Shown here one piece after another: positions 7,106 through 15,576 of a DNA stretch of 35,543 nucleotides (positions are counted from its first letter, which is position 1; each line of letters begins with the position of its first letter). This DNA is from Microcystis aeruginosa LEGE 91341 (lineage in GTDB: Bacteria; Cyanobacteriota; Cyanobacteriia; Cyanobacteriales; Microcystaceae). The stretch lies in the NCBI RefSeq assembly GCF_015206885.1, contig NZ_JADEXY010000028.1:1-35543 (forward strand). Direction: 5' to 3'. Below the pieces are notes generated by a model. That model was not told where the DNA came from. It saw only the letters and a program-made list of their open reading frames with translations, and did not search any database. The position numbers and the translations under genes were made by a program.

Positions 7106-8641
7106 TTAATGCAAGAAATGACGAATGCCTGTTAAGACCATAATTAAACCTAACTCATTAGCGGCCTTAATCGAATCCTGATCTTTTAAAGAACCTCCGG
7201 GTTGAACAATTGCCTCGATACCAAACTGGGCCGCCGTGCGAACAGAATCATCAAAGGGGAAAAAACCATCACTAGCCAAATAGCCACCTTTAGCCGCTTC
7301 CCCTGCTTGTTCAAGGGCAATTTTCACCGAACCAACGCGATTCATTTGCCCCGCACCAACGCCTAAAGTAGTTTGATTTTTTGTCACCACAATAGCGTTA
7401 GATTTAACGTGCTTAGATACTTTCCAAGCAAACAGTAATTCCGCTAATTGTGCGGCAGTGGGTTGTTTTTCTGTCACCACGCGCCAATCATCTGGAGTTT
7501 CCACCAGATCATCGGCTGCTTGTACTAGAAAACCGCCAGCGATAACTTTTACTGTTTGTTTTTCTCCCCTGCTTAAATCTGGCAGCAATAAAATCCGCAC
7601 TTTTGACTTTTTAGCAAGGATATCCCGGGCTTCAGGGCTACAATCGGGGGCAACCACGCATTCTAGGAAGGTTTTCGTTAATTCTTTAGCGGTTGCTTCA
7701 TCTATGGCTTGATTTAGGGCAACAATACCCCCAAAAGCGGAGGTAGCATCGGCATGAAAAGCTTTAGTATAAGCTTCCACTAAACTACCACCGATCGCCA
7801 CTCCACAGGGATTAGTGTGTTTTAAGATAGCGGCGGCTGGTTCTTCCCTGCCGAATTCGGCGATTAAACGGCGGGATGCTTCCAAATCGACTAAATTGTT
7901 ATAACTTAGTTCTTTTCCCTGTAATAAGGTCGCTTTTCCCCAACCGTGAGCCATTGTACCGCTGCCATACCAGGTGGCACTTTGGTGGGGATTTTCGCCG
8001 TAACGCAGGGTTTGTAGGGCATTTCCCGCCAAATTAAAGCGCGTCGTTTCCCCGTTCAAGCTGGCGAAATAGGATGCGATCGCACCATCGTAGGCATTGG
8101 TTAAAGCGAAGGTTTCCCCCGCCATTTTTTGACGGAATTCCAGGGAGATTTCGCCGTTATTTTGCCGTAATTGGCTTAAATACTGCTCGTAATACTTCGG
8201 GTTACTGATGACAGTCAAATGGGCGAAATTTTTAGCCGAGGCGCGTAACATCGCCGGACCACCGATATCGATTTGTTCGATCGCCTGAGCGGTGGTAACA
8301 TCAGGATTAGCGATCGTCTGTTCAAAGGGATAGAGATTAACCACCACCAAATCAAAAGGACGAATTTGATTAGCCTCCATTTCCGCTAAATCTGACTGCC
8401 AATCCCTTCTAGCCAAAATACCGCCATGGATGCGAGGATGGAGAGTTTTCACCCTTCCGCCCAAGATTTCAGGAGAGCCTGTGTATTCTCCCACTTTAAT
8501 CACGGGAATTCCCGCCGATTGCAGTGTTTTGGCGGTTCCTCCACTGCTAATAATTTCAAAATCAAATTCTTCTGTTAGCTGACGGGTAAAGTCAACTATT
8601 CCGGTTTTGTCAGTCACGCTGATCAGCGCTAAACGTCCCAT
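7106..8641 (-). CDS. purH: Bifunctional AICAR formyltransferase / IMP cyclohydrolase
   Basis: Catalyses the last two steps of de novo purine synthesis: formylation of AICAR with 10-formyl-THF, and ring closure to IMP. The 511-residue length is standard. The N-terminal MGS-like cyclohydrolase domain (about 1-195) opens with ALISVTDKTGI and has SSGGTAKTL, TLHPRIHGG and DIGGPAMLRA. The C-terminal transformylase domain carries LRYGENPHQ, KHTNPCG and the catalytic-region motif KHVKSNAIVV, and ends GIRHFLH. The ATG at 8641 gives the conserved start. It is transcribed alone; the nearest upstream gene is divergent in role and about 290 bases away. Confidence 0.98.
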   Translation of the reverse strand: MGRLALISVTDKTGIVDFTRQLTEEFDFEIISSGGTAKTLQSAGIPVIKVGEYTGSPEILGGRVKTLHPRIHGGILARRDWQSDLAEMEANQIRPFDLVVVNLYPFEQTIANPDVTTAQAIEQIDIGGPAMLRASAKNFAHLTVISNPKYYEQYLSQLRQNNGEISLEFRQKMAGETFALTNAYDGAIASYFASLNGETTRFNLAGNALQTLRYGENPHQSATWYGSGTMAHGWGKATLLQGKELSYNNLVDLEASRRLIAEFGREEPAAAILKHTNPCGVAIGGSLVEAYTKAFHADATSAFGGIVALNQAIDEATAKELTKTFLECVVAPDCSPEARDILAKKSKVRILLLPDLSRGEKQTVKVIAGGFLVQAADDLVETPDDWRVVTEKQPTAAQLAELLFAWKVSKHVKSNAIVVTKNQTTLGVGAGQMNRVGSVKIALEQAGEAAKGGYLASDGFFPFDDSVRTAAQFGIEAIVQPGGSLKDQDSIKAANELGLIMVLTGIRHFLH

Positions 8642-8932
8642 AGTAGTGATCTATAAGCAACCATTTCAGTATATCTCAGTCCTAACCCGTTAAAAATTAA
8701 AAAAAGTAGGTTAGTAAATAATCAGCTGCTTCTATATTTTCCTCTGTTAAATAGCAACTTATGCCAAGAAAAAAAATGCAACTCCTCCCGGAAAGATTTA
8801 GTCTGACTTGTTAAAAAATACAGGATTTTTCAGGGTAACGAAGTCCATCAAGATTGATGAAAATCTCTTGGCAACTGTCATCGCTAAATCTTGTCAGATT
8901 ACCATCATCTTTTCTTATTCTTAAAATGTCCC

Positions 8933-9649
8933 CTAATAACGTTTGTGATCAACTAATTGGCTGAGAGTGACCACCTGATAACCTCGATCGTGTAATTTCG
9001 CTAATAAATTCTTCAGTACGATCGCCGTATTCTCATCTCTTTCGGGGGAACCACCGTGAAGCACTAAAATCGCCCCGGGGAAAATAAATTGCGAGATATA
9101 CCAAGTGGTAAATTGAGGATGATTCGTTCCTTTTCTGGTATCTAAAGGAATCATGGAAGCGAGAGCGAATCGGGACTCGTAGCCGGGGAATTTACGCAAA
9201 AACGAGCGCATAGATTGATTATAGAAGGCTTGACCGGGACGATACCAGCGCAGTGCTTGACCGGTAAGACGACTTAAAATATCGTTAGCTTCCCGAAACT
9301 GACTAGCAAAAGCACTGGCAGCCAGTTGACTGGTGCGGAGATCTTGGGTGCCGTGATTAGCGATTTCGTGACCTTGGGCGATTAGACGCTCAATCAAGGT
9401 GGAGTTCGGTTGCAGATGTCCTGTGATCAGAAAAAAAGTCGCCTTGACGGGGGTTGCTGGACTGGCTTTTTCTTGATTATGAGTTGCGATCGCAGCTAAA
9501 ATGCGATCGGTGGATTTTCCTTCGGGATCGTTGGGAGTGGGTGCATCATCGATGGTAAGGGCGATAATTTTCTCTCCTGTGGGTTGATAGAAAATTGCCC
9601 CCGGAAAAAGTCGAGCGACGATCGAGACAATTAATTTGGCAATGCTCAT
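8933..9649 (-). CDS. Polysaccharide deacetylase (NodB homology) family protein
   Basis: A 238-residue carbohydrate esterase family 4 enzyme, predicted to remove acetyl groups from N-acetylated sugars in wall or exported polysaccharide. The NodB motifs appear in order: TIDDAP (catalytic Asp34 and metal Asp35, where TFDD is usual), HEIANHGTQD with the two zinc histidines, RPGQAF (usually RPP.G), and VLHGG near the C-terminus. A hydrophobic start (residues 4-20) could be an uncleaved signal anchor. It is the last gene of a minus-strand operon with the acyltransferase and the 138-residue membrane protein, 63 bases after the latter. The substrate is not evident. Confidence 0.88.
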   Translation of the reverse strand: MSIAKLIVSIVARLFPGAIFYQPTGEKIIALTIDDAPTPNDPEGKSTDRILAAIATHNQEKASPATPVKATFFLITGHLQPNSTLIERLIAQGHEIANHGTQDLRTSQLAASAFASQFREANDILSRLTGQALRWYRPGQAFYNQSMRSFLRKFPGYESRFALASMIPLDTRKGTNHPQFTTWYISQFIFPGAILVLHGGSPERDENTAIVLKNLLAKLHDRGYQVVTLSQLVDHKRY

Positions 9650-9712
9650 TCGGGAAAGTAAGGGATGAGAGGAGAAGCAAAGATTAGCAATTACAGGCCA
9701 GTGACTGAAAGA

Positions 9713-10129
9713 TTATTTCTGTAGGAGATATTTCTGCATTTTGTTGAGTTTCTGCCAATAGATAATCATTAAAACCACATAGGCCACAAAACTGAGGATA
9801 TCAACTACGGGTAAAAATAGGGTAGTGGCCACGATCGCCCAAGCTAATCCCAGACGCTGATTACAACTACCAAACCGGTGGGCATTTTCTCCTAGAGCCG
9901 AGCGATAGGATGCTGGTAGCTTAAAAGCTGAGATAATCCAGATAAAAACCGTGTGAACAATCGGGATGATCATCAACCACATCCATACTGGTGCAAACCG
10001 GCGATGTTCGGGGGGGAGAACTGCCAGAGCATTATAGTGAAACCAAGCCACCAAGACATTCAGCAACACAATGATCGCGATGACGCTGATAACGGCGATC
10101 GTGGGTAAAGTTCCTAGTCTTCCTATCAT
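9713..10129 (-). CDS. Small membrane protein, unknown function
   Basis: A 138-residue protein with three to four hydrophobic helices: residues about 8-30, 48-68 and 92-125. An N-terminal GRLGTLP precedes the first helix, and a Lys-rich C-terminus (KLNKMQKYLLQK) should face the cytoplasm. No catalytic motif or known family is recognised. It starts 15 bases after the acyltransferase stop and precedes the deacetylase, so it likely belongs to one transcription unit and may serve the same envelope or lipid process. Confidence 0.72.
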   Translation of the reverse strand: MIGRLGTLPTIAVISVIAIIVLLNVLVAWFHYNALAVLPPEHRRFAPVWMWLMIIPIVHTVFIWIISAFKLPASYRSALGENAHRFGSCNQRLGLAWAIVATTLFLPVVDILSFVAYVVLMIIYWQKLNKMQKYLLQK

Positions 10130-10144
10130 ATTTAGTTCCTAATG

Positions 10145-11617
10145 TCAAGGGTTTGTCATCGATTCTAAAGATTTTTTTAAGGTGCTAGTTAATTCTCGCA
10201 CCGCTTGTTTTTTGGCTGCCCCGTCCCGTTGATAGGTGCTGTGCCAGCGTGCCGTCACATCGAGGGGTTCTGCTACGGTAATTATCGCCTTTTGTGGTGC
10301 AATTGCCGGCCGAGCTTGGCCTTTGCCCGTAATTTCGTGAATCAGGGCATTAATCATCAATAAAGTCTCTGCAAACCTTCTAGCGGTGGGTTTATTTTGT
10401 AGATAATGGCCGGTGACGACGACAAAATTCTCCACCCATCTCATGTGCCAGAGATGTTGATGCGCTTCCGACGCGACTAGATCCGCCAAACCCCTTTCCA
10501 CGTCCGAGAGGGTTTGGATGTCCACGTCCCGACGATAGATCCAATCCCAGACCGTATCCTCAATATCGTGGGCGCGTTCGATCAAATTGCGATCTCGCGT
10601 AGCGAGCGCGTTGCGACCGCTACGGGGCTGCATTTGCAGATATCCCTCCAACATTTTTAATACTGCATCCATCAATCCCTGTAAACGCAGGGTTAATCCC
10701 TCGATCGGACTCAAATTGGCTAACTTTGCCGCTTGTTCCTCCAACTGAATGGCGGTATGGAAACGCCGATAAAAACTTTCCATTTGTTCTAATAAATATT
10801 CAGCAATACGCAATAGTTTCGGGTAGAGTAGGGCCTCTTCCTCTGGGGTCAATTGCTGCTCTGGATTCCATTCCCTCGATGAGAGAGATTGTTCTAATTG
10901 CCGATTGGCCCCATCTCCCGGAGGAAAACCAGATTCGCGCTCGATCGCCCGACAGAGTTGCCAAATCTTCGGCCAGGGATTTTCTAAATACTGATACCTC
11001 ACACCGATGGGGACAATAGACACCTGCTGATTCTCCCCCGCTGCCACCAGATCCTCGACACACCAAAAACTGGTTTGAGCGCAGCCCAATTCTAAACGAC
11101 TGACCAGTTCGCCGTGACCGTTGGTATAGCCTTCCGGCGCAATGGCCAAGGGAAATTGCCCGCGAGCGTAGAGATGGCGCAGGGTACGCAAACAGCCGAA
11201 ATCGGGACGACCGCGGATCACGGGAACGCCACCGATCGCCGGTAAGAGCCAATTAGCCACTGGACCGGCCCAGAGGGGAATCCCTCGATCATAGAGAAAA
11301 TAACCAAAAACTGGCTTATTTAAACTTATTCCCTCATTGGCTGCCATTTTAGGCAGGTTGCTATGAAGATAATGGATTAAGGAGGGGGGATCGTTAGTGC
11401 TGGAATGACGATAGGCAAGCAGAAACCGCAACTGTCCAGCTTGGAAACGGCGGTAACAATCGACGAGAATTTCGCTATTTTCCCCTTCCACCCGCTCAAT
11501 CTGACATTGCGATCGCAAATAGAAAGGCAACAGCCGATAAATTGCTGCCAAGACCAAGGGGTTAAAATGGGGGGCGAGAAATTTTAGCGGTGATTGGGCG
11601 CGGATAGGTTTTGTCAT
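10145..11617 (-). CDS. PlsC-type lysophospholipid acyltransferase, extended
   Basis: The N-terminal half (about 20-230) is a glycerolipid acyltransferase domain. It shows the catalytic H-x4-D as RHSSTNDP (about residues 70-77), a GVPVIRGR block, and the substrate-binding APEGYTNG, which corresponds to the usual PEGT/FPEG motif. The C-terminal ~250 residues are helical and charged, without a motif I know; with them the protein is twice the length of a minimal PlsC. The expected activity is acyl transfer to a lysolipid or another membrane acceptor. An exact 31-base palindromic repeat lies inside the frame at 10590-10620 and adds residues about 333-343 (RNALATRD) without breaking it. First gene of the operon with the membrane protein and the deacetylase. 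Confidence 0.85.
   Translation of the reverse strand: MTKPIRAQSPLKFLAPHFNPLVLAAIYRLLPFYLRSQCQIERVEGENSEILVDCYRRFQAGQLRFLLAYRHSSTNDPPSLIHYLHSNLPKMAANEGISLNKPVFGYFLYDRGIPLWAGPVANWLLPAIGGVPVIRGRPDFGCLRTLRHLYARGQFPLAIAPEGYTNGHGELVSRLELGCAQTSFWCVEDLVAAGENQQVSIVPIGVRYQYLENPWPKIWQLCRAIERESGFPPGDGANRQLEQSLSSREWNPEQQLTPEEEALLYPKLLRIAEYLLEQMESFYRRFHTAIQLEEQAAKLANLSPIEGLTLRLQGLMDAVLKMLEGYLQMQPRSGRNALATRDRNLIERAHDIEDTVWDWIYRRDVDIQTLSDVERGLADLVASEAHQHLWHMRWVENFVVVTGHYLQNKPTARRFAETLLMINALIHEITGKGQARPAIAPQKAIITVAEPLDVTARWHSTYQRDGAAKKQAVRELTSTLKKSLESMTNP
10590..10620. repeat. 31-base palindromic repeat, copy 1 (inside a gene)
   Basis: Identical over 31 bases to 11767-11797. It contains the palindrome CTCGC-GTA-GCGAG, and with the following bases a second CGTAGCG / CGCTACG pair. 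It lies in frame in the acyltransferase gene. Confidence 0.9.
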
Positions 11618-11766
11618 CGGAGAATGAGTTTATTATGGATAGGACAGAATCAAGGATTTTGAGCGGAGCCGGAGAAAATTATCGGTTCACTTAAGTATGA
11701 TATTTGATTTTTTTCCATCTTCAATGATTCTAAGTATCGGCGGACAAACTAGCCGCCGGTAAACCT

Positions 11767-11797
11767 CGATCTCGCGTAGCGAGCGCGTTGCGACCGC
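11767..11797. repeat. 31-base palindromic repeat, copy 2 (at a gene start)
   Basis: Exact second copy of the element at 10590-10620. It covers the TTG at 11788 that is the first possible start of the YIP1/hydrolase gene. Confidence 0.9.
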
Positions 11798-13764
11798 CCG
11801 CTCTGACCTTCTCATCATTAACCGATCTAACTTTAACAACGCCCGTGAAACAACTGATTCAAGCCTTGGCTCTTTTGGGATTACTAGGAATCGCTGGATT
11901 GCTGCTTTTATTTCTTGCCCCTTCCTGGCCGACTCTTTTCGGTGTACTGGTTCTCGATCCCCGGGCCTTCATTACCATTAAATCCCTGCGCTTTGGTTTG
12001 GAAGAAGCGATTATCGTTGTCTTTATCGCTAGTGTTTCCGAGGCGATCGGACAAAGTTTTGTCTTATTTGTTAACCGGATTCCCCCCAGCCGCTTTATTT
12101 TTAGTTTATTAATTACTTCTATTCTCTACGCTTTTAATTTTGGCATTTGGGCCGCTGGACTTTGGCTAGTCACTATCCTCTTATTTCGGGGTGATACCCG
12201 CCTATTTGAGGTGGCCAGTACCCTAGGATTTAGTTACGCACCCTTTATCTTCGGATTAGCGATCGCTCTTCCCTACGCTGGCCGGGCGATTTATATTTTA
12301 TTAATCCTCTGGAGTGTGGCAGCCCTGGCCGTGGGTTTAACTGTTCTCCTCAATATTGCTTTACTTCATGCTTTCATCGCCTCTTTATTAGGTTTTCTTG
12401 TGCTTTTAGTTTTCCAGAGAACTATCGGTTATCCCTTTATTTTCGCTGTCCATTGGCTGACAGAAAAATTATTAGGGGTCGAATTAGTAATCGATAAAAA
12501 ACACTTGCAAAAAATTGTCGATTCGGGAATCAACCCAGAAGACCTAGAAAAAGATAACGGCGAGGAAACAGAAGAAGAAAAGACGAAAAACCAAGCCCTT
12601 TGGCAGAATTATCTCACGGAAATGTCTCTTTTTATCTCACCAATTAGTAAAAATTTTCTCAGAATCGGTCATCATTTAGAAGTAATAAAAACTCAAAATC
12701 TCAAAACAGTTCTAGAATATGTGGGGCTAGGTTTTTTAGGTTTATGTTTAATTCTCCTATTTTCCCCCGCCAAAACTTGGCTACAGGAAGGATTTTTTGC
12801 CCTTGATGATGCCGTGCGACTGACCTTCGATCTGATCGGATTTAGTTTATTATTATTGTTCCTGGGTTTATTTCTAGAAGCACTGACCTCGCCTCTAGAG
12901 GCCCTGGGTTGGTGGGCCGGTTGGTACAGTCCCAGTCGCGTCTATGCCGAGGAACCCTGGCAGCAACTAGCACCACCCCAAAACCAAGTGCAGCGTTATA
13001 TCGTCTATCTCGACGGCATCTGTCAGGAGTCCACTCGCTTGAAACCCTACGCCCAAAATTTTCTCGCCGAACTATACGGGATTTTACCGGCGCAAGTGCG
13101 GATCGTCGGCAATATTATGCCCTATTCCACCACTAATCGCGCCTTAACCGATTCCGAGCGCCCTCTAGCCGGTTTCTGGCAATGGGTGGAAACAAACGGT
13201 CAGAAAGGGCATAACGGCGTAATGGCTTTAATCAATCTGCGGAATTTATTTAAGATCGTGGTTTCGGCCGATGATCGCTACGGACCAATTTTTAATCAGG
13301 GTTCGGCGGGAGTGATTCTCGAGGCATTACTACACAATGATTATCCCTTGGCCAGTAAGATACCAATTACTTTTATCGGTTATAGTGGCGGCGCTCAGGT
13401 TTCCTTGGGTGCAATTATCTATCTCAAAAAATTTCTGAAAGTACCCATCGAAATGATTTCTCTGGGGGGTGTTTTTAGCGGCAATGTCGGTTTTTTGCAG
13501 TTGGATCGGTTCTATCATTTAGTGGGTGAACGGGATACGGTAGAACCGATCGGCTGGACGATTTTTCCCGAACGCTGGCCGATCGCTTGGTTGTCCTACT
13601 GGAATCAAGCTCGTCGTCTCGGCATTATCAAGATTATCTCCCTAGGGCCGACCCATCATAACGGGGTTATGGGTTATATGGACGGTGAAAGAACCCTGGC
13701 CGATGGTCGCACCTGTCGCCAGCAAACCGTGGACACCGTGGCTAAATTAATCACTTTTCCCTAG
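11788..13764 (+). CDS. Membrane protein: YIP1-like domain fused to alpha/beta-hydrolase-like domain
   Basis: Up to 658 residues. After a first hydrophobic helix (about 27-46), residues about 50-215 form a five-helix bundle that resembles YIP1 family proteins (DPRAFITIKS, then long helices). A charged linker rich in Glu/Lys (about 245-275) follows, then two more helices (about 312-326 and 346-366), then a soluble C-terminal domain (about 400-658). This domain has a nucleophile-elbow-like GYSGGAQ near residue 533, a downstream Asp in ERDTVEP, and a late THHNGVMGY with a possible catalytic His. A lipase- or esterase-like activity is inferred. The frame opens with TTG inside a repeat; GTG at 11845 (639 residues) is a plausible real start. 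No Shine-Dalgarno decides it. Confidence 0.8.
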   Translation: MRPPALTFSSLTDLTLTTPVKQLIQALALLGLLGIAGLLLLFLAPSWPTLFGVLVLDPRAFITIKSLRFGLEEAIIVVFIASVSEAIGQSFVLFVNRIPPSRFIFSLLITSILYAFNFGIWAAGLWLVTILLFRGDTRLFEVASTLGFSYAPFIFGLAIALPYAGRAIYILLILWSVAALAVGLTVLLNIALLHAFIASLLGFLVLLVFQRTIGYPFIFAVHWLTEKLLGVELVIDKKHLQKIVDSGINPEDLEKDNGEETEEEKTKNQALWQNYLTEMSLFISPISKNFLRIGHHLEVIKTQNLKTVLEYVGLGFLGLCLILLFSPAKTWLQEGFFALDDAVRLTFDLIGFSLLLLFLGLFLEALTSPLEALGWWAGWYSPSRVYAEEPWQQLAPPQNQVQRYIVYLDGICQESTRLKPYAQNFLAELYGILPAQVRIVGNIMPYSTTNRALTDSERPLAGFWQWVETNGQKGHNGVMALINLRNLFKIVVSADDRYGPIFNQGSAGVILEALLHNDYPLASKIPITFIGYSGGAQVSLGAIIYLKKFLKVPIEMISLGGVFSGNVGFLQLDRFYHLVGERDTVEPIGWTIFPERWPIAWLSYWNQARRLGIIKIISLGPTHHNGVMGYMDGERTLADGRTCRQQTVDTVAKLITFP

Positions 13765-13790
13765 CTGCTCTCAAAGTTCCCCGGAAAGAT

Positions 13791-14867
13791 TTAGACTGAC
13801 TGATCAGGACTATTTGCCGCTGGTTCGGGGCTATCCTCGCCAATCCAAGCCCTAACTAACTCGTAGCAGAGACCGAGGAGAACCGGCCCGACGAATAAAC
13901 CGATAATCCCGTAGGCGATCACTCCCCCGAACACCCCCAGCAGAATCACCACCATGGGAATGGGCAGACCGCGCCCCATTAAGATGGGCTTGAGGAAATT
14001 ATCCACCAAGGTGGCGGGAATCATCCAGAGGGTAAATAAGAGGGCGATGGAATTGGGGAGTGTTACCCAAGCGTGAATAAGCGCCCCCAAGACAATCAAA
14101 CCAGGGCCAATTTGGAGAATGCCCAAAATTAGGGTGAGGAAAGTTAATAAACCGGCCGCAGGCGTTCCCACCGTCACTAAACCGATGCCGATCAAAAGAC
14201 TCTGGATAATGGCAACGCCAATAATACCACGGCTAACATTGCGGACGGTGGAGGCGGTTAGACTGGCCAGCGCGATGCCTCGACCCGGGGCGATCTTTTC
14301 CGCTAACCGGTTCATCAGGTGAGTCAGATTTTTAGCCGAGAGGGTGAGGGCCGCCGCAATCAGAATCGAGGCGATAAATTTTAGCACCGTCAGACCGGTA
14401 CTGGTGGCCAGGGAAAGGGAGATTTTCCCCAGTTCTTTTAATTGTGGCTCGAAGCGTTGAAAAAATTGACCCGTGTTATCCGATGCCTGCTGCCAGAGAC
14501 TGGCAATCCTTTCGCCAATCAGCGGCCAGGTGGCCACATCGGTGGGGGGAGGGGGAATCACCGCTGCACCAGTGTCGATATATTCCGCCAGCGTTCGCAG
14601 ATTACCGGCCAGAACCGCTGCAATACCACTCACCGGACCGATAATAATCCCTAGACAAATTAGGGTGAGGAGAACTGTGGCCAGTTTCGCCCGGCCCGCG
14701 AGTAACTTTTTTAACCAGAGAAAGAGCGGATACCAAGCGATCGCTAGAATTGCTCCCCAGAGGATCATGGTTACGAAGGGACGCAGCAGGGTAAAACCGG
14801 CAAATAACAACAGGCCGAGAAAAAACAGCCGGATGACGAGATCGATAATTTTAGCGTCATTTTTCAT
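13791..14867 (-). CDS. AI-2E / PerM family transporter
   Basis: A 358-residue permease of the AI-2E exporter (PerM, formerly UPF0118) family. It has about eight membrane segments: paired helices at residues about 9-50, one at 60-90, a loop, then 160-180, and a dense C-terminal block from about 205 to 335. The C-terminal half shows the family's PAAGLLTFLTLILGILQIGP and a later GLPIPMVVILLGVFGG-like stretch. Members export diverse small molecules or act as cation antiporters; the family name does not prove a role in quorum signalling. It converges on the YIP1/hydrolase gene with a 26-base gap. Its stop codon lies within a 20-base repeat shared with 8788-8807. Confidence 0.9.
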   Translation of the reverse strand: MKNDAKIIDLVIRLFFLGLLLFAGFTLLRPFVTMILWGAILAIAWYPLFLWLKKLLAGRAKLATVLLTLICLGIIIGPVSGIAAVLAGNLRTLAEYIDTGAAVIPPPPTDVATWPLIGERIASLWQQASDNTGQFFQRFEPQLKELGKISLSLATSTGLTVLKFIASILIAAALTLSAKNLTHLMNRLAEKIAPGRGIALASLTASTVRNVSRGIIGVAIIQSLLIGIGLVTVGTPAAGLLTFLTLILGILQIGPGLIVLGALIHAWVTLPNSIALLFTLWMIPATLVDNFLKPILMGRGLPIPMVVILLGVFGGVIAYGIIGLFVGPVLLGLCYELVRAWIGEDSPEPAANSPDQSV

Positions 14868-14888
14868 CGGAAATTTTGGGTTTGAAAC

Positions 14889-14907
14889 CCCGTCCTTCTA
14901 GGACGGC
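14889..14907. repeat. IS605-type terminal hairpin
   Basis: CCGTCC-TTCTA-GGACGG forms a six-base stem (extendable by flanking bases) about 50 bases before the TnpB fragment. Imperfect subterminal hairpins of this kind mark the ends of IS200/IS605 elements, which lack terminal inverted repeats. Confidence 0.6.
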
Positions 14908-14924
14908 TTGACATTTAAAACACA

Positions 14925-14954
14925 TCTCGCTAAAACTAGGCACTTTCAGCGAGA
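14925..14954. promoter_or_regulatory. 7-base inverted repeat ahead of the TnpB start
   Basis: TCTCGCT (14925-14931) and AGCGAGA (14948-14954) form a perfect seven-base stem ending four bases before the TnpB ATG at 14959. It could hide the ribosome-binding region, or be part of the transposon end structure. Confidence 0.45.
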
Positions 14955-14958
14955 AGCC

Positions 14959-15530
14959 ATGTACCTGACTCAAACGAACCAGATACCCGGACTTGAAGCG
15001 AGGGAATTTAACGCCTTGGCAGAACTCTGCCGACTGGGTAAAAACCTCTACAATCTAGGGCTTTACACGGTTAGACAGTATTATTTTCAAGAACGAAAAC
15101 ATCTTCGCGATCGAGTCCAACTATCACTACTGTAAGGGAAATGAGAACTATAAACGGCTGAATACCGATATAGCGCAACAAACCCTTAAAGTAGTCGATA
15201 GAACGTTTCCGAGCTTCTACGGCTTGTTAACGAAGGCAGGGGGCTGTTTTTGTAACGGGGATTCATGCCCCGCTCCAAAAACTTTTCGCCTTAAGGCGGG
15301 GTTTTAGACCCGATTTTTTCGATCAACCAAGAGAGTATAAATTCCCCTGGAAACGGGTTAAACGGGGGCTGTATCGAACCAAGGGAGGGTTTTTGGTTAA
15401 CGCTGACATGGAGCGGCGAACATTTTGAGAAAAAGTAAGCACTAAGCTTTAAGCGGATTGTCTAGGGACTGTTTGGCACAGCCATTAAGAGTGAAAATCT
15501 CTTCAGAATTCTCCTCCGTTTTACAGCAGA
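14959..15530 (+). pseudogene. Decayed TnpB (IS200/IS605 family), internal deletion and frameshifts
   Basis: TnpB is the RNA-guided nuclease carried by IS605-type elements, normally about 400 residues. Here the start is readable (MYLTQTNQIPGLEAREFN to ERKHLR). A one-base shift near 15112, at a CGCGATCG, moves the reading to the next frame (YHYCKGNENYKRL to PSFYGLLTKAGG, about 15115-15241). The central part, which should hold most of the RuvC core, is missing. After about 15320 the end of the protein reappears in mixed frames: INQESINSPW, RGLYRTKGGFLVNADM, then GAANILRK and SGLSRDCLAQPLRV. About 600 bases are lost and at least three frameshifts separate the pieces. It is certainly not functional as a protein. 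Confidence 0.85.
15242..15310. repeat. Palindrome-rich insert at the TnpB deletion junction
   Basis: Between the two readable TnpB parts lies a GC-rich stretch with CGCCTTAAGGCG at its centre, flanked by GCCCCGC and GCGGGG, and ending in GACCCG. It does not read as TnpB in any frame. It looks like the end of another mobile element or a small palindromic unit. Confidence 0.5.
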
Positions 15531-15576
15531 GATTGTCAATGTCTTGCCACCAGCAAGTCACAGAATATTCTTGATA

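Noticed and set aside
10800-11252. 150-codon frame inside the acyltransferase gene
   Set aside because: It is an alternate frame of a clear coding gene, with Arg/Ser-rich nonsense composition.
13791-14867. Quorum-sensing role for the AI-2E family gene
   Set aside because: The family is broad and no luxS or receptor gene is nearby; the name alone does not support the role.
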